From NCBI GenBank assembly GCA_002345725.1, contig DDWP01000058.1:1-5707 (forward strand): a DNA stretch of 5,707 nt, read 5' to 3'. Shown here piece after piece: positions 1 through 5,395 of the stretch (position 1 is its first letter; each line of letters starts with the position of its first letter). The translations under genes and the position numbers were made by a program. The DNA is from Candidatus Shapirobacteria bacterium UBA2283 (GTDB taxonomy: Bacteria > Patescibacteriota > Microgenomatia > UBA12405). Under the pieces are notes generated by a model. The model was not told the DNA's origin. It searched no databases and saw only the letters and a list, made by a program, of their open reading frames with translations.

Positions 1-882
1 ATCACGAGATATGCCCTCATTGTAGCCGGCAGTCAAAATACCAATGGTTTCATCTTGCTTGGCAATATAAGTGCCGCCATAGCCAACTTGATTATTAGGG
101 TGAATTGATTTAATGAGAGCAATTCGAGAGGTAAAAGTAAGAGCGATGCGGAGAGACTGTCTTTGCTGGATACCTTGACTAGTGTGTGGACCAAAGGGAC
201 TATATCCATAGAAACCAAGACCTAGTCGAACTAAATTAAAATATGGATCATAGATAGTGCTGGCGCCGGCGGTAGCGGCAATGTGTTTATACTTGAAGCT
301 AAATCCAGCTTGCTCAAAAGTAGATACCATTTCTTTAAATAATTTTATTTGTTTAGAGGTGAAAGTGGCTTTTCGGGGATTATCAGCTTGAGAAAGGTGA
401 GAATAGATACCTTCAATCTGAAGGTGGCGGCATTTTTTTAATTCATAAATGAAATTACTGATATCTTCTTTCTGAATACCTAGACGACACATGCCGGTGT
501 CTAGCTTAATATGAATTTTGGCACCTTTTTGGTGAGCGTTGAGTGATCGTAATGATTCAACATCGTAGACAGTGAAAGTAAACGGGAGCTTCTTCCAGAC
601 GGAATAGTTGTGCGGATCAGTATAACCCATGATCATGATGGGAGTTTTTATCCTTTGTTTGGAAAGTTCATAGGCTTCATAAAGAGAATCAACCATAATG
701 TAGGGAGTAGAGATATTACTGTCGATAATTTTGGCTACTTCTGTTAGACCATGGGCGTAAGCGTTAGCTTTGAGAACTGGACAAATAAAGGATGGTGGAT
801 TCAATTTCTTGAAGTAGTTATAATTATGAAGAAGAGCTGATGAGTCGATTATAATTTCATTTAAAGTTTGATAGGCAGCCAT
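1..882 (-). CDS. alr: Alanine racemase, C-terminus cut off by the window edge
   Basis: PLP-dependent cytoplasmic enzyme interconverting L- and D-alanine, the first step of the D-Ala-D-Ala branch of peptidoglycan synthesis. 294 codons are visible from an ATG at 882. Fold-type III racemases are usually about 370 residues, so roughly 75-80 C-terminal residues lie to the left. Motifs seen: VLKANAYAHG with the PLP lysine K38; KLDTGMCRLGI (127-136; preceded by K126, with R133); VRLGLGFYGYSP (218-229), the phosphate-binding segment; VGYGGTY with the catalytic tyrosine Y268; and GILTAGYNEG (281-290). Departures from the family pattern are A43 where Gly is common in the K38 motif, and HIAATAG (200-206) where HxANS is usual. 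There is no Shine-Dalgarno site. A -10-like box lies 5 nt before the ATG, so the mRNA may be leaderless. It is divergent from ddl, its pathway partner. The family call is secure. Confidence 0.95.
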   Translation of the reverse strand, partial: MAAYQTLNEIIIDSSALLHNYNYFKKLNPPSFICPVLKANAYAHGLTEVAKIIDSNISTPYIMVDSLYEAYELSKQRIKTPIMIMGYTDPHNYSVWKKLPFTFTVYDVESLRSLNAHQKGAKIHIKLDTGMCRLGIQKEDISNFIYELKKCRHLQIEGIYSHLSQADNPRKATFTSKQIKLFKEMVSTFEQAGFSFKYKHIAATAGASTIYDPYFNLVRLGLGFYGYSPFGPHTSQGIQQRQSLRIALTFTSRIALIKSIHPNNQVGYGGTYIAKQDETIGILTAGYNEGISRD

Positions 883-887
883 AGTTT

Positions 888-916
888 AAGATATCATTTT
901 TAGTTGACAAAGTAAA
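888..916 (-). promoter_or_regulatory. Candidate alr promoter
   Basis: On the minus strand, TTTACT (911-916) and TATCTT (888-893) are separated by 17 bp. Both boxes match the sigma-70 consensus at only four of six positions. The -10 box ends 5 nt before the alr ATG, so transcription would begin at or next to the start codon. The call is weak, because the region is AT-rich and such boxes arise easily. Confidence 0.35.
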
Positions 917-936
917 GTTTGAATCTAAAAACAGTG

Positions 937-963
937 TTGACAAACAATAGTTATAGGTATAAA
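937..963 (+). promoter_or_regulatory. Candidate ddl promoter, probably leaderless
   Basis: A perfect TTGACA (937-942) is followed after 15 bp by TATAAA (958-963). TAAACT (960-965) with a 17-bp spacer is an alternative -10. Either choice places the transcription start at or within a few bases of the ddl ATG at 971. No Shine-Dalgarno sequence lies before that ATG. A second perfect TTGACA sits 33 bp upstream (904-909) without a good -10 at normal spacing. Confidence 0.55.
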
Positions 964-970
964 CTGAATT

Positions 971-2131
971 ATGAATAAAATCAGAGTAGGAGTGCTTTTT
1001 GGAAGTCGATCGGTAGAACATGAAGTGTCAATTGTTACAGCAATGGAAGTGTTTGCGGCAATGGATAGAGAAAAATATGATGTAGTTCCAATTTATATTG
1101 ACAAAGAAGGTAAATGGAATACGGGTAAGGATCTGGATAAATTGGAGTCGTTCATGAATTTACGTTTGGTGACTAAAGAGACTTTGCAGGAGTGTATGTT
1201 GCCGGCAGTAGTGGGGCAGAAGAGTGTAGTACCAGCAGTATCAGGAGGATTGTCAAAGGAAATTGATATTGTCTTTCCAGCCTTACATGGAACTTATGGT
1301 GAGGATGGAACAATCCAGGGTCTACTGGAAATGGTGGGAATGCCATATGTAGGTTGTGGAGTTGGAGCGGCAGCAGTGGGTATGGACAAAGTATTACAAA
1401 AAGCAGTTTTTGAAAAGGAAGGAATTCCCGTGGTGAAATATGAGTGGTTTATGGATGTGGAGTGGAATAAATCAAAAGAAGAAATTATTAGAAGGCTAGA
1501 AAATAAACTGGGTTATCCAATGTGTGTGAAGCCAGCAAATTTAGGTTCAAGTATAGGAATAAATATAGCCAAAGACAGGGCAGAGTTAGAGTGGGCGATT
1601 GAAGTGGCCAAAGAATTTGATCGTAAATTATTGATTGAGGAGGGGTTGGTAGGAATAGATGAAATTAACTGTTCGGTAATGGGAGTAGATGAATTAGAGG
1701 CGTCGGTGTGTGAACAGCCGGTTAAAGCCAATAAAGTGTTAACTTACGAGGAAAAATATTTATTGGGAGGAAAAACTAAAGGGATGGCTGGGTTAGCTAG
1801 ATTGTTGCCTGCGCCGATACCAGATAAGTTAAGAGATAGTATCCAGAATTATGCAAAGATGGCTTTTAGAGCTATTGGTGCAAGCGGTTTATCAAGAATT
1901 GATTTTCTGGTGGATATTAAAAAAGAAAAAGTATATATCAATGAGATTAATACTTTGCCAGGTGGGATGTCTTTTTATATTTGGGAAAAATCAGGTTATA
2001 CCTATTCCCAAGTGGTAGATAAATTAATTGATCTAGGTTTTGAAAGATTTAATAAATACGCTAGACTGCAAAGAAGTTTTGATACAAAGTTGCTGAAGAC
2101 CAATAGTGGTGGGGCAAAATTTCAGAAATAG
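971..2131 (+). CDS. ddl: D-alanine--D-alanine ligase
   Basis: ATP-grasp ligase joining two D-alanines to give the dipeptide used by MurF; cytoplasmic. It has 386 residues, somewhat longer than E. coli DdlB (about 306). Motifs in order: GSRSVEHEVS (11-20; E16 matches the D-Ala1-binding Glu15 of DdlB); PALHGTYGEDGTIQG (103-117); PYVGCGV and GMDK (to K140); VKPANLGSSIGI (186-197, ATP-binding K187); EEKY (260-263); GLSRIDFLVD (306-315; R309, D311); and NEINTLPG (324-331; E325, N327). Y263 occupies the omega-loop position that is Tyr in D-Ala-D-Ala ligases and differs in D-lactate-specific enzymes, which supports D-Ala-D-Ala as product. Against DdlB, the omega loop after Y263 is about 7 residues longer and the loop after NTLPG about 4 residues shorter. 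About 30 C-terminal residues (from about 357) are basic and unmatched to any known motif. The gene is divergent from alr and its 3' end overlaps murF by 10 bp. Confidence 0.96.
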   Translation: MNKIRVGVLFGSRSVEHEVSIVTAMEVFAAMDREKYDVVPIYIDKEGKWNTGKDLDKLESFMNLRLVTKETLQECMLPAVVGQKSVVPAVSGGLSKEIDIVFPALHGTYGEDGTIQGLLEMVGMPYVGCGVGAAAVGMDKVLQKAVFEKEGIPVVKYEWFMDVEWNKSKEEIIRRLENKLGYPMCVKPANLGSSIGINIAKDRAELEWAIEVAKEFDRKLLIEEGLVGIDEINCSVMGVDELEASVCEQPVKANKVLTYEEKYLLGGKTKGMAGLARLLPAPIPDKLRDSIQNYAKMAFRAIGASGLSRIDFLVDIKKEKVYINEINTLPGGMSFYIWEKSGYTYSQVVDKLIDLGFERFNKYARLQRSFDTKLLKTNSGGAKFQK

Positions 2132-3294
2132 TTGTCGGGTAAATCGTTTTCGAAGAGGACAGCAGTATCGGGAGAAGTAATTCTGGGTAATAATTCCAGG
2201 GTGTCGTTAGTGTGATCTAGAAGGTGGATTGTGGCGGAAGTGTTTTTTAATCCGGCAAGTAAAGCTTGTCTATTGGTGTGGCCAACTATGATAATGTGTT
2301 GGCAGAAGCTACCAGCCATTTTGGCAAGACGAGTATTTTCCGTGGCTTGAATATCACCTAGCTCGATCATACCGGGGGTAACTAAAATATTATTTTTAGA
2401 TTTTAGAGATTTTAATTTATCGAGAGCCATAGCAAAGCCAACAGGGTTGCTGTTGTAGGTGTCGTCAATAATATTCATGGAGCCGTTTTTGATGATTTCC
2501 AAACGGTGATCTGAAGAGGCGATTGGACTAATACTATCTATATCTAGCAGTCGAGCAAGAGACTGATAAACGTCAGTTAATTGTTTGAAGAATAGGATGT
2601 TTTTAGTTTTTATGGAAAAGTTGATAAGAGAAGAATTTTTTTGGTCGGCAGGCAGATAGAGATGGCCGGTTTTTGGTATCGATTCAGCTAGTTCCATTTT
2701 GGTTTTGCGGATATTGGCAAGAGAGCCAAAACGTTCAAGGTGCATAGAGCCAATGGCGGTAATAATACCAATTTGAGGGCTAACTAATTGGCATATTTGT
2801 TTGATATCGCCTGGGTAGTAGGCGCCGGCTTCACAAATGAAAATTTGCGTATCCACAGGTAATTTTAATATCCTTAGGCTAACGCCGATAAGGGTGTTTT
2901 GATTGGCTGTCGTAGCGGCAGTTCGATATTTTTTTGAGAGAGACGGGAGGAGAGTTTCTTTGACGGTAGTTTTACCCCAAGAGCCGGTTATGGCAATGGT
3001 TTTTAGTTGGCGATGGAAAATAATGAGTTTGACTTTAGCGATCAAAACTAGGATGTATTTTGATATATTATCGATAGGTTGGATTAGGTTAAGGGTAAGA
3101 AAAACAGAGGTTTGTGAAGGGAGGAAAAATAATAAAGACGAGATGGTATAGAGAATTTTTATTTTTGTAGTCCAGACTAGACTCTTTTTAATTTCAAGGA
3201 CTTCACGTCCGGGATTATTTTTAAGCCAAGCTTTAACACGGTTAATGTCGTATTCTTCGAGTTGGACTAGATAAAGAAAGTTTTTGAGTTTCAT
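2122..3294 (-). CDS. murF: MurF-like Mur ligase with membrane-helix N-terminus
   Basis: Probable UDP-N-acetylmuramoyl-tripeptide--D-alanyl-D-alanine ligase, an ATP-dependent enzyme adding Ddl's product to the peptidoglycan precursor. It has 390 residues. Central Mur-ligase domain: P-loop ITGSWGKTT (102-110, K108); TAANQNTLIGVSL (128-140); metal-site E155 in FICEAGAYYPGDI; IGIITAIGSMHLERFGS (175-191); and K199, the likely carbamylated lysine. The C-terminal domain begins near DDTYNSNP (277-284) and includes PGMIELGD (307-314). The oddity is residues 1-95. Instead of the soluble UDP-substrate-binding domain of classical MurF there is a short polar helix and two hydrophobic stretches (about 46-73 and 77-95), probably membrane helices. 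The C-terminus ends early at FENDLPDNYF, without the usual GSRG-type end. The start ATG overlaps the hydrolase stop as ATGA, so translation is probably coupled. The Mur-ligase family is certain. MurF rather than another Mur ligase rests on motif spacing and the alr/ddl context. Confidence 0.85.
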   Translation of the reverse strand: MKLKNFLYLVQLEEYDINRVKAWLKNNPGREVLEIKKSLVWTTKIKILYTISSLLFFLPSQTSVFLTLNLIQPIDNISKYILVLIAKVKLIIFHRQLKTIAITGSWGKTTVKETLLPSLSKKYRTAATTANQNTLIGVSLRILKLPVDTQIFICEAGAYYPGDIKQICQLVSPQIGIITAIGSMHLERFGSLANIRKTKMELAESIPKTGHLYLPADQKNSSLINFSIKTKNILFFKQLTDVYQSLARLLDIDSISPIASSDHRLEIIKNGSMNIIDDTYNSNPVGFAMALDKLKSLKSKNNILVTPGMIELGDIQATENTRLAKMAGSFCQHIIIVGHTNRQALLAGLKNTSATIHLLDHTNDTLELLPRITSPDTAVLFENDLPDNYF

Positions 3295-3959
3295 AGGATA
3301 AAATCAGTAATTAATTGGCTTACTTGTTGGGGGTGGTCAAGATAAAAAAAGTGGCCAGTATTAGGGAAAGATTTGAACTGTGAGCTTTTAATAAGAGAGT
3401 GGATTTTTTGACCATCGGCAAGGGGGGTGGCGGCATCGTTGTCGCCCCAGAGAATTAAAGTGGGTGTGGTGATTTTAGATAAACTGGTTGATTGGTCAGC
3501 ATGAATAAGATTTCTAAAGGTCTGTTTTTCAATATCAGTTTTGAGGACAATGTAGTCGGAAGCGTCAAGTTTTAGGAGTTTGAGAATGGGCTGACGAAGT
3601 GGTCGTAATAGTTTGGAGAACCTCTGGAAGAATTTGATATGGGAGGGGAGGGCATGGCGAACTGAGGCGGCGGAGAGGAGGATAATCTTAGAAATGGTAT
3701 GAGGCTGGTCAACGGCTATCTTGGTACTGATAGCACCACCCAGAGAATGTCCAATTAGAATTGGGTTTTTAATTTTTTCTTTTTTTATAAAATCGAGGAC
3801 GAAGGTGGCATAGTCATTCAAAGTTAGCACTTTGTCTTTAGGATAAGGTAGGTTGGGATGATAGACGTTAAAGGACGATTCAAGTGAATGAATGATGGGG
3901 TAAAGAGATTCCCAGGTGGTCCCCCAGCCATGAAGAAAAACTAGATTAGATTTAGGCAC
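3291..3959 (-). CDS. Alpha/beta-fold hydrolase
   Basis: A 222-residue serine hydrolase of the alpha/beta fold, cytoplasmic with no signal peptide; substrate unknown. Seen: oxyanion-hole segment LVFLHGWG (6-13); nucleophile elbow GHSLGG (70-75, S72); acid segment LWGDNDAATP (170-179, probably D175); and catalytic histidine in NTGHFFYLDHP (200-210, H203). The complete triad implies an active enzyme. The lid between about 100 and 160 is short and basic. Start choice: the codon at 3957-3959 is GTG, only a few residues before the first strand, so little could lie upstream. A TGT-TAAAAT extended -10-like box ends 6 nt before it. It lies 22 nt after the DUF2164 stop and overlaps murF by 4 bp, so it is probably co-transcribed with both. 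The position suggests, but does not show, a cell-envelope role. Confidence 0.9.
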   Translation of the reverse strand: MPKSNLVFLHGWGTTWESLYPIIHSLESSFNVYHPNLPYPKDKVLTLNDYATFVLDFIKKEKIKNPILIGHSLGGAISTKIAVDQPHTISKIILLSAASVRHALPSHIKFFQRFSKLLRPLRQPILKLLKLDASDYIVLKTDIEKQTFRNLIHADQSTSLSKITTPTLILWGDNDAATPLADGQKIHSLIKSSQFKSFPNTGHFFYLDHPQQVSQLITDFIL

Positions 3960-3965
3960 TAGAGT

Positions 3966-3974
3966 ATTTTAACA
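3966..3974 (-). promoter_or_regulatory. Candidate internal promoter before the hydrolase
   Basis: On the minus strand, TGT-TAAAAT forms an extended -10-like box (TAAAAT at 3966-3971), in the 22-bp gap after the DUF2164 gene. It ends 6 nt before the GTG start, the same spacing as the extended -10 before grpB. No good -35 is visible. It could give a separate leaderless transcript of hydrolase and murF. AT-rich chance occurrence is possible. Confidence 0.35.
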
Positions 3975-3981
3975 AAAATAG

Positions 3982-4230
3982 TTATTCTGTTTTGGTTAAG
4001 GAGTCGACGTTGACGATCAGATTTTCTACTCCTTGGCGAATTATTTTTTGCGAGTCTTCGATGGCCTGATTGTATATCTCAGTGTTGATTTTTTTTAATA
4101 GGAAATCAAGAATTTCTTCGGCAGCAATAATACCAATATTAATATCGTGTTCGGCAGAAAAATAGTCGACAAGCTCTTGTTTCAAGAGTTCGCGTTTGTC
4201 TGGAGATAAGGCAGAGGTGGTTTTGTTCAT
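3982..4230 (-). CDS. DUF2164 family protein
   Basis: A small helical protein of 82 residues matching the conserved family of unknown function DUF2164. Recognised by the pattern LLKQELVDYFSAEHD (15-29), then IGIIAAEEILDFLLKKI (32-48), then EIYNQAIEDSQKII (51-64), corresponding to the family's YF..E.., IG...AE.LLDF and YN.....D. blocks. It has no membrane segment, signal or cysteines, and the length is typical. The ATG is 1 nt after the grpB stop codon, with no Shine-Dalgarno site, so translation probably follows termination on grpB. No function is known for the family and the context does not supply one. The assignment is from memory of the family pattern. Confidence 0.8.
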   Translation of the reverse strand: MNKTTSALSPDKRELLKQELVDYFSAEHDINIGIIAAEEILDFLLKKINTEIYNQAIEDSQKIIRQGVENLIVNVDSLTKTE

Positions 4231-4231
4231 A

Positions 4232-4804
4232 TTATTTATTAAAATATTTTTTGGCCTCGATGGTAGTTTTAGTAATGAAATCGGTTTTTGCCTTAGTGTA
4301 GGCTTCTCTGTTATGTGAATATTTTTTTAGTGATTCAATCTTAATTGTTTCATATTGTTTAGCAAGGTTGGGTTTTAACTTTAGATAATCTCTGAAATAT
4401 AACCTATCCCAAAGACTTGAGTTGTTTTTTACCATATGAATATGGTGGGTCCTGTGGCCGTGTTTGTTACGTTTGATAAACCAGGAGTAATAGGGTGGCT
4501 TATCAAATTCTGGTCGCCAGAAATAGTCGTAACTAAGGTTTTCTAAGACGGGGACAATTTCGGTTTTGACTTCTTTAAAACTAGTTATTTCAACGAGTAG
4601 ATCAACAATTGGTTTGGCGGATAGACCAGGTATGGCAGTGCTACCAAAATGTTCGATTCGTTTAATTATGTGGGGAAAACTTTTTGTAAGAAACGTAGCT
4701 TCTTTTTGAAATGAATTTGACCATTTTGGATTGTAAGGAACAATGTTAATTTTTTCTTTGACAACTCTATCGATTTTGGCTTGAAGTGTTTTATCGGTGG
4801 CCAC
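4232..4804 (-). CDS. GrpB/UPF0157 family protein (nucleotidyltransferase-like fold)
   Basis: A 190-residue member of the GrpB (UPF0157) family, related in fold to nucleotidyltransferases; its physiological role is unknown. Family blocks in order: IVPYNPKWSNSFQKE (21-35); HFGSTAIPGLSAKPIVDLLV (52-71), with GS at 54-55 and D68 at the presumed metal site; HRTHHIHMV (117-125); LWDRLYFRDYLK (131-142); and AYTKAKTDFI (168-177). All expected blocks are present, so it should be intact. The start is GTG at 4802-4804. It gives about 20 residues before the first family block, slightly long, but a TGA-TATACT extended -10 ends 6 nt upstream of this GTG, so I keep it. It heads a tight minus-strand run with DUF2164, the hydrolase and murF. 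It is unrelated to GrpE, despite the nearby Hsp70 gene. Confidence 0.88.
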   Translation of the reverse strand: MATDKTLQAKIDRVVKEKINIVPYNPKWSNSFQKEATFLTKSFPHIIKRIEHFGSTAIPGLSAKPIVDLLVEITSFKEVKTEIVPVLENLSYDYFWRPEFDKPPYYSWFIKRNKHGHRTHHIHMVKNNSSLWDRLYFRDYLKLKPNLAKQYETIKIESLKKYSHNREAYTKAKTDFITKTTIEAKKYFNK

Positions 4805-4810
4805 AGGTAG

Positions 4811-4819
4811 AGTATATCA
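4811..4819 (-). promoter_or_regulatory. Extended -10 promoter of the grpB-DUF2164-hydrolase-murF run
   Basis: On the minus strand, TGA-TATACT (TATACT at 4811-4816) is a good extended -10 element (TGn before a five-of-six box). The best -35 at 17 bp spacing is only TATTCC, as is common with extended -10 promoters. The box ends 6 nt before the GTG start of grpB, predicting a leaderless transcript. It lies just beyond the stop codon of the hsp70 remnant. Confidence 0.55.
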
Positions 4820-4828
4820 CCGTGTCTA

Positions 4829-4867
4829 TTAATGGAATAACTGTTCTGTCCGAAGGGCGAGGCCGGA
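4829..4867 (-). pseudogene. Remnant of an hsp70 3' end
   Basis: Read on the minus strand, this segment encodes SGLALRTEQLFH and then TAA. The intact Hsp70 gene 500 bp to the right encodes SGLALRAEDYF at its C-terminus. The two differ at one synonymous site in the shared 24 bp (CTT/CTC Leu) and one Thr/Ala site, and similarity continues weakly for three more codons. Homology stops upstream of the Ser codon, where the frame runs into unrelated sequence with a stop near 4912. I infer that this was the original end of hsp70, with its stop 24 bp before grpB, before a cassette was inserted. Confidence 0.6.
4844..4867. repeat. Left copy of 24-bp direct repeat flanking the unrecognised gene
   Basis: It matches 5398-5421 at 22 of 24 positions, in the same orientation; the differences are at the 6th and 10th bases. 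It is distinctly GC-rich in an AT-rich surrounding. It contains a small GTCC-GAA-GGGC inverted repeat, kept as GCCC-GGA-GGGC in the other copy. The copies are 554 bp apart, start to start. Confidence 0.85.
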
Positions 4868-4876
4868 GTCAAAACA

Positions 4877-4905
4877 TTGATATTTTACCTGTTTTGGTGT
4901 ATAAA
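4877..4905 (+). promoter_or_regulatory. Promoter of the unrecognised gene
   Basis: TTGATA (4877-4882) and TATAAA (4900-4905) each match the consensus at five of six positions, with the optimal 17-bp spacer. Transcription would start near 4912, leaving about 4 nt before the ATG at 4916. It is the best sigma-70-like promoter in the window and lies just inside the left repeat, so it would travel with the gene. Confidence 0.65.
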
Positions 4906-4915
4906 CAGATTAATT

Positions 4916-5395
4916 ATGGGTATAGGTAAACCAGATAATGAGGTGCTGGCAGACATACTTAGCGGTAGTGCTGGGAAGTCTTCGCCTGGTAAAGATGAAA
5001 AGTGGTCTAATGGAGGTGTTTTTGCCGGGGGGAGAGTCAGACGAGAAGTGTCTGGAAATAATAGAAGGGTTATCATGGAATTACCTGAAGGTAGGGGGAA
5101 GTTGACTTTGTTATCAAGGGTGGGGGATTATGGTCAAGATGTACCAATATCGATGGTTCATGAGCGTGGTGGTGTTGTAAGGACGGCAAAGTTTGTAGTG
5201 ACAAATGCAGCTCATCAAGATTATCAAATTGAGAATTCGGATGGTAGTTCTGCTGGAAATGTGTTTTTGCAAGGTGCTGGGAGATCAGAGATGAGTATGC
5301 GTGTAGCTAAGGGTCTTTACTCAGAGGATCCATGTTTATCAAAAGTGGATGGCAGTTGTGGCCCAGCAAGTGTTTATTTTTGGGTGGAGAAGTAG
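4916..5395 (+). CDS. Unrecognised protein between the direct repeats
   Basis: I do not recognise this 159-residue protein. It is glycine-rich (23 Gly by hand count) and has no signal peptide or membrane helix. Residues 1-50 look polar and flexible (SGSAGKSSPGKDEK at 15-28). Residues 51-130 alternate short hydrophobic and polar runs, as a beta-rich fold would (RVIMELPEG, GKLTLLSRVG, PISMVHERGGVVRTAKFVV). Two cysteines, C140 and C148, near the C-terminus could pair or bind metal. The end is ASVYFWVEK. Start choice: the frame is open to a TTG at 4877, but that codon overlaps the -35 box, and ATG 4916 lies just after the predicted transcription start. It is divergent from grpB, and its last 22 bp overlap the Hsp70 gene tail to tail. 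Flanking repeats suggest it arrived as a cassette. A clean 480-bp frame with a good promoter makes it likely to be real, but no function can be assigned. Confidence 0.65.
   Translation: MGIGKPDNEVLADILSGSAGKSSPGKDEKWSNGGVFAGGRVRREVSGNNRRVIMELPEGRGKLTLLSRVGDYGQDVPISMVHERGGVVRTAKFVVTNAAHQDYQIENSDGSSAGNVFLQGAGRSEMSMRVAKGLYSEDPCLSKVDGSCGPASVYFWVEK

Noticed and set aside
33..218. Minus-strand open frame of 61 codons
   Set aside because: It lies inside alr in another frame; the alr frame carries clear racemase motifs across the region.
1513..1731. Minus-strand open frame of 72 codons inside ddl
   Set aside because: Antisense shadow of the conserved ATP-binding part of Ddl; no family features or promoter.
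2903..3151. Plus-strand open frame of 82 codons inside murF
   Set aside because: It is antisense to the P-loop and membrane segments of the MurF-like protein; no independent support.
4232..4804. GrpE co-chaperone next to Hsp70
   Set aside because: The motifs are those of GrpB/UPF0157 (HFGSTAIPGL, KPIVDLL), not the coiled-coil and beta-wing of GrpE.
4666..4872. Minus-strand open frame of 68 codons overlapping the grpB start
   Set aside because: It runs in a different frame from grpB, whose family motifs begin inside it, and reads across the repeat in a non-hsp70 frame.
4877..4915. TTG at 4877 as start of the unrecognised gene
   Set aside because: The codon overlaps the -35 box of a good promoter whose start point lies near 4912; ATG 4916 fits better.
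4885..5076. Minus-strand open frame of 63 codons
   Set aside because: Antisense to the unrecognised gene, which has the better promoter and the longer frame.
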